From Sphingobacteriaceae bacterium (lineage in GTDB: Bacteria; Bacteroidota; Bacteroidia; Sphingobacteriales; Sphingobacteriaceae), in the NCBI GenBank assembly GCA_947463785.1, contig CANHRG010000002.1, forward strand, positions 1-64,000: 64,000 nucleotides of DNA, given 5' to 3'. Within the stretch, counting starts at the first letter, position 1, and each line of letters begins with the position of its first letter. The position numbers were made by a program, and so were the translations under genes. The notes beneath the pieces are model-generated. The model had not been told where the DNA came from. It worked only from the letters and a program-made list of their open reading frames with translations, and made no database searches. This document shows positions 18,760 through 27,461 of this stretch, piece after piece.

Positions 18760-19164
18760 ATGAAAAAGATCGAACATATTGGTATTGCGGTTAAAGATTT
18801 GACGAGTAGCTGTAAAACCTACGAACAATTGCTTGGTGTAAAACACTACAAAGTTGAGCTTGTAGCTTCAGAAAATGTTTCAACAGCTTTTTTTCAAGTA
18901 GGTGAGAACAAGGTTGAGCTGCTTGAAGCTACATCTGAGCAGAGTGCGATTCATCAATTCATTCAGAAGCGTGGTGAAGGAATTCATCACATTGCTTTTG
19001 CTGTGGATGATATTTATGCGGAAATGGATCGCTTGAGAAATGAGGGATTTACCTTGTTAAACGAGCAACCCAAAAATGGTGCCGATAATAAATTGATTTG
19101 TTTTGTGCATCCGAAAGATGCCAATGGGGTTTTGATAGAACTCTGTCAGGAGATTAAATCGTAA
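18760..19164 (+). CDS. mce: Methylmalonyl-CoA epimerase
   Basis: MKKIEHIGIAVKDLTSSCKTYEQLLG...GEGIHHIAFAVDDI...FVHPKDANGVLIELCQ. Confidence 0.93.
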   Translation: MKKIEHIGIAVKDLTSSCKTYEQLLGVKHYKVELVASENVSTAFFQVGENKVELLEATSEQSAIHQFIQKRGEGIHHIAFAVDDIYAEMDRLRNEGFTLLNEQPKNGADNKLICFVHPKDANGVLIELCQEIKS

Positions 19165-19204
19165 TATTTTTACGTTTTGAATTTTTTGTTTTGACTTTTA
19201 ACGC

Positions 19205-19212
19205 TATATTTG
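19205..19212 (+). promoter_or_regulatory. -7 box of rpmE (TATATTTG)
   Basis: TATATTTG 27 nt upstream of the rpmE ATG; -33 spacing not ideal. Confidence 0.45.
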
Positions 19213-19239
19213 CCCCTCTCAAAAAGATATTGAAAGACG

Positions 19240-19491
19240 ATGAAAGCTGATTTACATCCAAAAAACTATAGATTAGTGGTTTTCAAAGACATGTCTAACG
19301 ACTATGCTTTTTTAACCAAATCATGCATTGAAACCAAAGAAACCGTTAAATGGGAAGATGGAAATGAATATCCATTGGTGAAATTAGAGATTTCTCATAC
19401 CTCACATCCATTCTTTACCGGTAAGATGAAACTGGTAGATACTGCTGGTCGTATCGATAAATTCAAAAATCGTTACGCAAACAAAAAGTAA
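19240..19491 (+). CDS. rpmE: 50S ribosomal protein L31 type B
   Basis: [35 protein letters not shown]...[29 protein letters not shown]. Confidence 0.96.
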   Translation: MKADLHPKNYRLVVFKDMSNDYAFLTKSCIETKETVKWEDGNEYPLVKLEISHTSHPFFTGKMKLVDTAGRIDKFKNRYANKK

Positions 19492-19511
19492 TCAATCGCA
19501 AAATATACCGA

Positions 19512-19541
19512 AGTCCCGGCCTAACAGTCGGGACTTTTTTT
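19512..19541 (+). terminator. Rho-independent terminator after rpmE
   Basis: AGTCCCG...CGGGACT followed by a T-run. Confidence 0.8.
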
Positions 19542-19552
19542 ATTTTTGTTAA

Positions 19553-20740
19553 ATGCGCATCATCCTTTTTGACGATCAAGCACGAGAAAGTCTTCTGCCT
19601 TTAACCTATACGCGGCCAGTAGCCGATTTGCGTATCGGGATTCTGACCATTGCCGAAAAATGGTCTAAACGGTTAGATAACCCTAGCTATTCTTTCCTAA
19701 CGGCCGATTATCTACAGACCAAATTCAGCTTAAAAACCGATTCAGACAACGTGTTTATCAATGGGTCACTTTGTCCGGATGAGAATTTGGTAGCGGCTAT
19801 TGGTACGCTTGGCACTGGAGAAGCTCTGGCAAAAGATGATTTGTTGCTTGCCGTTCGTTTGGGTGAAGCAGCTGGCAAAACATTCGATTTTACTGATTTT
19901 TCAGCCTACAAGATTTTAAACTATCCACACGAAATTCTTCGTTTAGTTTACCCGGAAGATATTTTCAAACATAATGATACGGAATTACGAAAAGACTTCA
20001 AGTTGGTTACCGCTGGTCGTCAATCGGCGAAAATCAGCTCAACCAATACCATTTTAGGTACTGATTTTTTTGCTGAAGAAGGAGCTACTGCGGAGTGTAG
20101 CACTTTTAACACCATCGAAGGCCCCATTTATTTGGCTAAAAACACCCAGGTTTGGGAAGGCAGCCATATTCGCGGTTCATTCGCCTTGTGTGAGCATTCA
20201 CAGGTTAAAATGGGTGCCAAAATTTACGGAGCAACTACTGTTGGTCCACATTGTCGGGTGGGAGGTGAGGTAAGTAATTCCGTTCTACAAGCCTATTCTT
20301 CAAAAGGACACGAAGGCTTTTTAGGAAACTCAGTTTTAGGTGAATGGTGCAATATTGGTGCCGATACTAATAATTCTAACCTAAAAAACAATTATGCCGA
20401 GGTTCGTTTATGGGACTATAAAAAGCAGAGTTTCCGGAAAACCGGTCTTCAATTTTGCGGTCTGATCATGGCCGACCACGCCAAATGCGGTATCAATACC
20501 ATGTTCAACACCGGTACGGTGGTTGGTGTAAGCGCCAATGTGTTTGGTTCGGGCTATCCACGTAATTTCATTCCAGATTTTGCCTGGGGCGGGGCTCAGG
20601 GCTTTGAAGTGTATGCGCTTGCAAAAGTTTTTGAAACTGCCGAATTGGTTTACCAGCGCCGTAACCGTGAATTTGATCAAATTGAAAAGGATATCTTATC
20701 CAAAGTATTTGAATTAACAGAACAACATCGGAGATTTTAA
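19553..20740 (+). CDS. GlmU-like putative sugar nucleotidyltransferase with left-handed beta-helix C-terminus
   Basis: MRIILFDDQARESLLPLTYTRPVADLRIGILTIAEKW; C-terminal GNSVLGEWCNIGADTNNSNLKNNYAEV...CGLIMADHAKCGINTMFNTGTVVG. Confidence 0.88.
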   Translation: MRIILFDDQARESLLPLTYTRPVADLRIGILTIAEKWSKRLDNPSYSFLTADYLQTKFSLKTDSDNVFINGSLCPDENLVAAIGTLGTGEALAKDDLLLAVRLGEAAGKTFDFTDFSAYKILNYPHEILRLVYPEDIFKHNDTELRKDFKLVTAGRQSAKISSTNTILGTDFFAEEGATAECSTFNTIEGPIYLAKNTQVWEGSHIRGSFALCEHSQVKMGAKIYGATTVGPHCRVGGEVSNSVLQAYSSKGHEGFLGNSVLGEWCNIGADTNNSNLKNNYAEVRLWDYKKQSFRKTGLQFCGLIMADHAKCGINTMFNTGTVVGVSANVFGSGYPRNFIPDFAWGGAQGFEVYALAKVFETAELVYQRRNREFDQIEKDILSKVFELTEQHRRF

Positions 20741-20759
20741 TACTCCATTAAATACATAC

Positions 20760-21530
20760 ATGAGAAAGAAGTTAGTTGCCGGTAATTGGAAAATGAATCA
20801 AGACTATACCTCGGGTACAGCCTTATTTTCTGAAATTTTAACAATGGTACAGGATGAAGTGCTTGGGAACCAAGAGGTCGTAGTTTGTCCACCATATATC
20901 CATTTAAGTACACTCAGCCAATTGGCTAAAACAAGTTCTAAAGTTTCATTAGGTGCTCAGAATTGCCATCAGGCAGAGGCCGGAGCGTATACCGGAGAGG
21001 TATCAGTAGCTATGATTCAATCGGTAGGTGCCAAGTATGTAATTCTTGGCCATTCAGAACGTCGTCAATATTTTGGCGAGACTGATGCTTTGCTGGCAGA
21101 AAAGACGAATACCGTACTGGCAAATGGTTTAAATCCGATTTTTTGTATTGGCGAAACCTTACAAGAACGCGAATCAGGTAATTTTTTGGAAATCATTGCC
21201 AGTCAACTTAAAAACGGCATTTTTCATTTAAATGCTGATCAGTTTGCAGAAGTAGTGTTGGCTTACGAGCCGGTTTGGGCCATCGGTACCGGACTAACCG
21301 CTACGCCAGAGCAAGCGCAAGAAGTGCATGCGTTCATTCGCCAGGAAATTGCCAGACAGTACAATGCCGCTACCGCCGATAATTGCACTATTTTGTACGG
21401 TGGAAGTTGTAATCCTAAAAATGCTTCAGAATTATTTGCACAACCAGATATTGATGGAGGCCTAATTGGCGGAGCATCATTGAAATCGCGTGATTTTGTG
21501 GACATTGTGAAAACCTTCAACGGTCGATGA
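20760..21530 (+). CDS. tpiA: Triosephosphate isomerase
   Basis: RKKLVAGNWKMN...VILGHSERRQYFGETD...VLAYEPVWAIGTGLTATPEQAQEVH. Confidence 0.98.
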   Translation: MRKKLVAGNWKMNQDYTSGTALFSEILTMVQDEVLGNQEVVVCPPYIHLSTLSQLAKTSSKVSLGAQNCHQAEAGAYTGEVSVAMIQSVGAKYVILGHSERRQYFGETDALLAEKTNTVLANGLNPIFCIGETLQERESGNFLEIIASQLKNGIFHLNADQFAEVVLAYEPVWAIGTGLTATPEQAQEVHAFIRQEIARQYNAATADNCTILYGGSCNPKNASELFAQPDIDGGLIGGASLKSRDFVDIVKTFNGR

Positions 21531-22366
21531 GCTATCTCGAACTGCTATTTGTTCAAACTAAAGGAGATCGCTTTTACTGCGACATTCTGATGTCCGAACT
21601 GGCTGAGCTGGGTTTCGATACATTTGAAGAAACCGAGGAGGGCTTCAAGGCATTTATTCCAAAAAATACATTTAATCAACAGCTTTTAGAGACGTGTTTG
21701 GCTGCTATGGCCGATGATTGTGCCTTTGCATATTCGCAACAGGAAATTGCTCAGCAAAACTGGAATTCGGTTTGGGAAAGCAATTTTGAACCCCTAACTA
21801 TTGCCGATCAGATCTATGTGCGTGCTACTTTTCACCAGCCTAAACCTGATTTTCCTTATGAAATTGTGATTGACCCCAAAATGGCTTTCGGAACCGGGCA
21901 TCATCAAACTACTGCTTTAATGATGGAGATGATGTTGGAGGAAGATTTTGAAGGTAAAATAGTATTAGACATGGGTTGTGGAACAGGTATTTTAGCTATT
22001 CTGGCTGAGAAAATGGGGGCTACAAAACTAGATGCCATAGATTACGATCCGCTGTGCTACGAGAGTACATTGGAAAATTCGACCTTAAATGGGTGTAGTT
22101 GTATTCAGGCATTATGCGGTTCGAAAGAAGTTATTCCGAATCAGGTTTACGATATTATTGTGGCTAATATTAACCGAAACATTTTGCTTGATCAGCTAGA
22201 TCGTTATTCGGACGTACTCATCCAGGGAGGTAAATTGTACCTCAGCGGCTTTTATGAGCATCCTGATCTGGAGATCTTGAAAGAAAAAGCAGCATCTCTA
22301 GTCTTGATTTATCAGGAACACCGGGTAAATAAAGACTGGACAGCAGCTAAATTCATCAAAAAATAA
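21527..22366 (+). CDS. prmA: Ribosomal protein L11 methyltransferase
   Basis: PKMAFGTGHHQTTALMMEMMLEEDFEGKIVLDMGCGTGILAILAEKMG...VANINRNILL; ATGA overlap with tpiA. Confidence 0.95.
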   Translation: MSYLELLFVQTKGDRFYCDILMSELAELGFDTFEETEEGFKAFIPKNTFNQQLLETCLAAMADDCAFAYSQQEIAQQNWNSVWESNFEPLTIADQIYVRATFHQPKPDFPYEIVIDPKMAFGTGHHQTTALMMEMMLEEDFEGKIVLDMGCGTGILAILAEKMGATKLDAIDYDPLCYESTLENSTLNGCSCIQALCGSKEVIPNQVYDIIVANINRNILLDQLDRYSDVLIQGGKLYLSGFYEHPDLEILKEKAASLVLIYQEHRVNKDWTAAKFIKK

Positions 22367-22367
22367 C

Positions 22368-23729
22368 ATGAAAGTACATTTTATCGCAATTGGTGGGAGT
22401 GCAATGCACAATCTGGCTATTGCACTTGCAAAAAAAGGCTACCACGTTACAGGTTCTGATGACATCATTAACGAGCCTTCCAAATCGCGGTTGGCCCGAT
22501 ATAACATTTTGCCTGCCCAAACTGGTTGGTTTCCTGAGAAGATCACGCATGATTTAGACGCGGTGATTTTGGGTATGCATGCCCGTGTAGACAATCCAGA
22601 ACTACTTAGAGCACAAGAATTGGGCTTACCCATTTATTCGTACCCGGAATACATTTACGAACAGTCGAAACAAAAAACACGTGTTGTAATTGGGGGAAGT
22701 CATGGTAAGACCACCATCACTTCCATGATTTTGCACGTTCTTCAGTATGCAGGCAAAGATTTCGATTATTTGGTAGGGGCCCAGCTGGAGGGCTTTGATA
22801 CCATGGTTAAGATTACAGAAGATGCTCCAATTATTGTAATTGAAGGAGATGAGTATTTAGCTTCGCCAATTGATAGACGTCCGAAATTTCATTTGTATCA
22901 AGGGCACATTGCTGTAATTAGTGGTATAGCCTGGGATCATATTAACGTATTCCCAACTTGGGACTCCTACATTCAGCAATTTGAGCTGTTTATAGATACC
23001 CTTCAGCCCGGTGGTTCGTTGATTTATTGCGAACAGGATTCGGAATTAAAACACTTGGTTGAACAAAAACAAACAGCAATTGAAAAGATACCCTACCACT
23101 TGCCTCCTCATCAAATAGAAAATGGGACTACTTATTTAAACACCGATAACGGTAAGGTGGGTTTAGAGGTGTTCGGAGAACATAATCTGCTTAATTTAAC
23201 TGCAGCTCAAAAAGTATGCGAAAAACTTGGCATAGGTGCTGCTGTTTTTTACGAGGCTATTGCCACATTTAAAGGTGCGGCACGTCGCTTAGAATTGGTT
23301 GGGAAGACCGAAAATTGTACAATATTTAAAGATTTCGCCCATTCTCCATCCAAATTAAAAGCAACTATTCATGCAGTTAAGCAACAGTTTCCGGAAAGAG
23401 ATTTAATTGCGGCGATAGAATTACACACTTTTAGTAGTTTGAACGCAGAATTTTTAAAAGAATATGCTGGTACAATGGATGAGGCAGATCTGCCAATTGT
23501 GATTATTGATGCTGAAACTTTTAGGCAAAAACAACTGGAGCCCTATGAAGAAAATGTCGTAAAAAAGTCATTTAATAACGACAAATTAAAATTCTTTGAT
23601 AATTTTGAAATATTTCAAACATATTTGAATACAATTTCTTTTACTAACAAGACACTCTTATTGATGAGTTCTGGCAATTTTGGGGGAATTGATTTGGAGA
23701 AATTGAAAAACCATATATTAAAATTATAA
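22368..23729 (+). CDS. mpl: Mur ligase family, UDP-N-acetylmuramate:L-alanyl-peptide ligase-like (Mpl-type)
   Basis: VHFIAIGGSAMHNLAIALAKKGYHVTGSDDII...VVIGGSHGKTTITSMILHVL...DEYLASPIDRRPKF...FKDFAHSPSKLKATI. Confidence 0.88.
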   Translation: MKVHFIAIGGSAMHNLAIALAKKGYHVTGSDDIINEPSKSRLARYNILPAQTGWFPEKITHDLDAVILGMHARVDNPELLRAQELGLPIYSYPEYIYEQSKQKTRVVIGGSHGKTTITSMILHVLQYAGKDFDYLVGAQLEGFDTMVKITEDAPIIVIEGDEYLASPIDRRPKFHLYQGHIAVISGIAWDHINVFPTWDSYIQQFELFIDTLQPGGSLIYCEQDSELKHLVEQKQTAIEKIPYHLPPHQIENGTTYLNTDNGKVGLEVFGEHNLLNLTAAQKVCEKLGIGAAVFYEAIATFKGAARRLELVGKTENCTIFKDFAHSPSKLKATIHAVKQQFPERDLIAAIELHTFSSLNAEFLKEYAGTMDEADLPIVIIDAETFRQKQLEPYEENVVKKSFNNDKLKFFDNFEIFQTYLNTISFTNKTLLLMSSGNFGGIDLEKLKNHILKL

Positions 23730-23769
23730 ACCATTAATTAATTTTACCACACCATTATCACTGAATAAA

Positions 23770-24111
23770 ATGAAAACATTAGGCAAAAAAATCAGACTGC
23801 TGAGACACCAGCGTTCGTGGAGCCAGGAAGATGTGGCCAAACAATTGGACATTTCTATTCCTGCATTTTCTAAAATTGAAACCGGTATTACCGATGTGAA
23901 CTTATCCCGTTTGCAGCAAATTGCTACACTTTTTGGGTTAAGTGTGGTTCAGTTGTTAACCTACAACGATACTGAAGAGCAAGAAAAATACAATAATGAG
24001 GTAGAAACCTTAACTAAAAAATTACAAGAACGCGAAGCAGATGTGATCGATCTACAGAAAAAAGTAATTGATCTGTATGAAGAATTGCGTCGTGCAAAGG
24101 TGATGGCTTAA
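23770..24111 (+). CDS. XRE-family HTH regulator with C-terminal coiled coil
   Basis: LGKKIRLLRHQRSWSQEDVAKQLDISIPAFSKIETGITDVNLSRLQQIATLFG; heptad-like tail VETLTKKLQEREADVIDLQKKVIDLYEELRRAK. Confidence 0.9.
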   Translation: MKTLGKKIRLLRHQRSWSQEDVAKQLDISIPAFSKIETGITDVNLSRLQQIATLFGLSVVQLLTYNDTEEQEKYNNEVETLTKKLQEREADVIDLQKKVIDLYEELRRAKVMA

Positions 24112-24128
24112 TTTTTTCATTGATATAT

Positions 24129-24163
24129 AAAAAAGCCCTTCTGAAATCCAGAAGGGCTTTTTT
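24129..24163. terminator. Bidirectional terminator between convergent genes
   Basis: AAAAAAGCCCTTCTG-AAATC-CAGAAGGGCTTTTTT. Confidence 0.88.
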
Positions 24164-24178
24164 ATTGCAAAATTTCCA

Positions 24179-25297
24179 TTAAAAAACCTTGAGCATGGTT
24201 AGGTGGCGTTTGCCAAAGGTTGCTCCGGTTGCTTGGTGAATGGCAATCATTTTATCATTGAAATCACCAACCCAAGAAAGTTCAAGCTCTTGGTATTGTT
24301 TTTTAGGCATGACATACTTTTTCAATTCGATGAATAATGCCGACTCCAATCCATGTTTTTGAAATGCCTTTTTGGTTCCCATCACAATGGCACGCATCCG
24401 TGAAACACCTCTCCAACGTTGATATGCAAATTGTAGTTTTTGCCATAAACCCAGTTTTCCGTTGAAGGATTTTATAAACTGATTAGCATCGGGTAATATA
24501 ACTACGAATGATGCAGGTTCATCATCAACATAGGCAAAGCGAATGAGTTTTTCATCCATGATAGCTTTCATTTTCTCGAAACTTTCCATCACTACCTGCT
24601 TTTCGAGCGGTACGAAGTTTTTGAAATCTCTCCAGGCATCGTTGTAGATTTCCATGAAATCCTGTGCAAATCGATCGATTTCGCTGGCTTTTAAACATTC
24701 AAACCGATAGCCGGGTTTATTGGCTACCCATTCGGCAATTTTAGTGAAGCGTTCAGGAAAGGGTTTTGTTAAATCAAGATGATTGGTGATTTGTTCGTAT
24801 TGTGTACTGAAACCGTAGTGTTTAAATAATTTTTGGTAGTATGGCCCGTGGTAATTCATGCCATACGAAGGAGGGGTAAAGCCTTCGGCCAATAAGCCCC
24901 AAAACGTATCATTTTCACCAAAATTGATAGGCCCTTCCATGGCCTTCATCCCCTTCTCCGAAAGCCAATTTTTAGCCGTATCAAATAATAAATTTGCTGC
25001 TTTCTGATCGTCTATGCATTCAAAAAAGCCCATACCTCCGGTTGGAACTTCGTATTGATAGGCCTTTTTTTCATTGATAAATGCAGCCACTCGGCCAATC
25101 AATTGGCCATCTTCCGATTTGAGTATCCAACGAGTGCATACACCGTGTTGGTGAAAACTATTGCTATTCGGGTCAAAAACAGCTTCAATATCCTGGTCGA
25201 GCGGGCAAATCCAATTTGGATCATCTTTATAAATTATCCGGGCTGTATCCAGAAAATCCTTTTGGTCTAGTGCGTTTTTAACTTCGGTAATGGTCAT
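24179..25297 (-). CDS. GNAT-fold-like conserved protein, unknown function
   Basis: MTITEVKNALDQKDFLDTARIIYKDDPNWICPLDQDIEAVFDPNSNSFHQHG...GMNYHGPYYQKLFKHYGF. ATG at 25297 preferred; the 25318 start lies inside the upstream gene's terminator. Confidence 0.7.
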   Translation of the reverse strand: MTITEVKNALDQKDFLDTARIIYKDDPNWICPLDQDIEAVFDPNSNSFHQHGVCTRWILKSEDGQLIGRVAAFINEKKAYQYEVPTGGMGFFECIDDQKAANLLFDTAKNWLSEKGMKAMEGPINFGENDTFWGLLAEGFTPPSYGMNYHGPYYQKLFKHYGFSTQYEQITNHLDLTKPFPERFTKIAEWVANKPGYRFECLKASEIDRFAQDFMEIYNDAWRDFKNFVPLEKQVVMESFEKMKAIMDEKLIRFAYVDDEPASFVVILPDANQFIKSFNGKLGLWQKLQFAYQRWRGVSRMRAIVMGTKKAFQKHGLESALFIELKKYVMPKKQYQELELSWVGDFNDKMIAIHQATGATFGKRHLTMLKVF

Positions 25298-25308
25298 GTG
25301 TTTGATAT

Positions 25309-25340
25309 AAAAAAGCATCCGAGTGTGCTCGAATGCTTTT
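25309..25340 (-). terminator. Terminator of the 25361-25546 gene
   Basis: Minus strand AAAAGCATTCGAG-CACA-CTCGGATGCTTTTTTAT. Confidence 0.75.
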
Positions 25341-25360
25341 CTTTGAATTGTGTATGTTAA

Positions 25361-25546
25361 TTAAAAGTCATCGTCATCCAGGTCGTCAAGATCAGCTATA
25401 TCCAGATCATTAATGGGTAAATCAAACTCATCTTCTTCATCCGCAATAAATAATGGATCGGGGTTTGCTGAGTTTGTTTTTGCAACTGATTTGTTAGGCG
25501 CTTTAGGTGCGTTTTTCTTACTGGTACTCTTTTTGGGCGTTTTCAT
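25361..25546 (-). CDS. Small charge-segregated protein (Lys-rich N-terminus, Asp-rich C-terminus), unknown function
   Basis: MKTPKKSTSKKNAPKAPNKSVAKTNSANPDPLFIADEEDEFDLPINDLDIADLDDLDDDDF; followed by its own terminator. Confidence 0.65.
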   Translation of the reverse strand: MKTPKKSTSKKNAPKAPNKSVAKTNSANPDPLFIADEEDEFDLPINDLDIADLDDLDDDDF

Positions 25547-25630
25547 CAGAAATCAGAATCAAATTGTTAGCTTAAAATTAAGAAGTTTTTAGAATCTCCA
25601 ACTCGCCAAAACTAATTTTTGTAAATTTTT

Positions 25631-26191
25631 TTACTCGCTTTGCTCCCCAATTTCATTGCTCTCCGCAACCAAGTCTTTCAGTTGGGGTAAATCAGCTAAA
25701 CTCTTTAAGCCAAAATAATCCATAAACAAATTACTGGTGGTGTATAAAAGTGGTTTTCCCACCGAATCTGCTTTTCCTGAGATGGCAATTAATTCCTTTT
25801 CCAGGAGTTTTTGAATGGTATAATCGCAATTTACTCCACGAATTTGTTCAATTTCCAGTTTGGTAATGGGTTGTCTGTAGGCAATAATAGCCAAGGTTTC
25901 TAGGGCAGCCTGGCTGAGTTTTTTCTTTGAACGATGAATCTGTAGTTGATTGATGGTTGCGTGGAACTCCTTTTTAGTTAAAAAGATGAATCCATTTGCA
26001 AGTTCTACTAATTCAATGGCAATACCCGGATCTGCGTATTTTGTACGTATGTTCTCAATGGCTTCGGTTATATCTACTGGGTTAAGCTGTATTTCTAGCG
26101 AAGCTTCAACCACTGCTTTGATCTCTTCCAGGCTGATGCTTTGTTCAGCCGAAAATATAAGTGCTTCGATATGTTGCGACAGGTTATTCAA
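25631..26191 (-). CDS. scpB: Segregation and condensation protein B
   Basis: LSQHIEALIFSAEQSISLEEIKAV...SQAALETLAIIAYRQPITKLEIEQIRGVN. Confidence 0.95.
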   Translation of the reverse strand: MNNLSQHIEALIFSAEQSISLEEIKAVVEASLEIQLNPVDITEAIENIRTKYADPGIAIELVELANGFIFLTKKEFHATINQLQIHRSKKKLSQAALETLAIIAYRQPITKLEIEQIRGVNCDYTIQKLLEKELIAISGKADSVGKPLLYTTSNLFMDYFGLKSLADLPQLKDLVAESNEIGEQSE

Positions 26192-26202
26192 TGTAGTGTA
26201 AT

Positions 26203-27327
26203 TTAATAATTGATAACTTGTTCTTCAATTTGTGTAGGCAAATCGCGGAATTCATACTGCTGGGTACGTAATTGCGGCTCAAAACCTGCTTCGCGAATGG
26301 CTTCTTGGATTCCTTTAGCTGTAAATCGGTGGGGTGCACCGGCTGCAGAAACCACGTTCTCTTCAATCATGATCGATCCAAAATCATTGGCTCCGGCATG
26401 CAAGCATGTTTGTGCAACTTGTTTACCAACCGTTAACCACGAAGCCTGAATGTTTTTGATATTAGGTAGCATGATCCGACTCAATGCAATCATACGAATG
26501 TATTCATCTCCGGTAACCTGGTTGGTAATTCCACGTACTCGTTTTAATAATGTACCGTCATCTTGGAAAGGCCAAGGAATGAAGGCAATAAAGCCTTTGG
26601 CATGGGCTGGCTTTTCGGATTGTACTTCACGTAGCCAAACCAGGTGTTCGAAACGTTCCTCCAAGGTTTCTATGTGCCCGAACATCATGGTTGCTGAAGT
26701 AGTTAAATTCAACTGATGTGCTGCCCGCATGACATCTAACCACTCTTGTCCGCCACATTTTCCTTTAGAAATTAAGCGACGAACCCGATCGTTCAAAATT
26801 TCGGCACCAGCTCCCGGTAAAGAATCTAAACCCGCCTCGATGAGTGCTTTCAATACTTCGGTATGGCTTAGGCCTTCTAATTTGGCGATATGGGCAATCT
26901 CTGGGGGGCCTAAAGAGTGTAATTTAAGAGTCGGGTAGAGTTCTTTAAGTTGTTTGAACAAGTCGACATAGTATTTCAGACCTAAATCTGGATGGTGGCC
27001 ACCTTGCAGTAGCAATTGATCACCTCCATAACGAAAAGTTTCCTCAATCTTTACCTTATAGGTTTCAATGTCTGTAATGTAACTTTCTTCATGACCAGGG
27101 CGGCGGAAAAAATTGCAAAATTTGCAATTCGCAATACATACGTTCGTAGTATTCAGATTCCGATCGATGATCCAGGTTACTTTGTTATGTGGAACTTGCT
27201 TTTTGCGCAGTTCATTCGCAACAAACATCAAGTCTGCCGTAGGAGCCTCTTTAAATAAAAAAAGTCCTTCTTCGGCAGTCAAAAAATCAAAGTTTGCGGC
27301 CCGGTTTAATAAATCTGAAACATTCAT
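26203..27327 (-). CDS. mqnC: Cyclic dehypoxanthinyl futalosine synthase (radical SAM, menaquinone biosynthesis)
   Basis: NTTNVCIANCKFCNFFRRPG (CxxxCxxC), LQGGHHPDLGLKYYVDLF, HAGANDFGSIMIEENVVSAAG. ATG at 27327 preferred; the upstream TTG lies in a predicted -7 box. Confidence 0.9.
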   Translation of the reverse strand: MNVSDLLNRAANFDFLTAEEGLFLFKEAPTADLMFVANELRKKQVPHNKVTWIIDRNLNTTNVCIANCKFCNFFRRPGHEESYITDIETYKVKIEETFRYGGDQLLLQGGHHPDLGLKYYVDLFKQLKELYPTLKLHSLGPPEIAHIAKLEGLSHTEVLKALIEAGLDSLPGAGAEILNDRVRRLISKGKCGGQEWLDVMRAAHQLNLTTSATMMFGHIETLEERFEHLVWLREVQSEKPAHAKGFIAFIPWPFQDDGTLLKRVRGITNQVTGDEYIRMIALSRIMLPNIKNIQASWLTVGKQVAQTCLHAGANDFGSIMIEENVVSAAGAPHRFTAKGIQEAIREAGFEPQLRTQQYEFRDLPTQIEEQVINY

Positions 27328-27333
27328 GAAGGG

Positions 27334-27341
27334 CAAAGATA
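27334..27341 (-). promoter_or_regulatory. -7 box of mqnC (TATCTTTG on minus strand)
   Basis: caaagata on plus strand, 6 nt upstream of ATG 27327. Confidence 0.45.
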
Positions 27342-27436
27342 GTTAAAGGCATTAGCCAAAAACAAGAATAGCACTTCCGAATTGAAAATATTTACATTGA
27401 TCAAACTTCTTGAAGCGTATTCGCTTCTTAAATCAT

Positions 27437-27444
27437 TAAATTTG
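27437..27444 (+). promoter_or_regulatory. -7 box of M16 peptidase operon (TAAATTTG)
   Basis: TAAATTTG 17 nt upstream of ATG 27462. Confidence 0.45.
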
Positions 27445-27461
27445 CGCTCTCAATTCCTACT

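Noticed and set aside
25298-25318. Longest-ORF start (MLFYIKH...) of the GNAT-like gene
   Set aside because: These codons fall in the terminator hairpin of the upstream minus-strand gene; ATG 25297 is better.
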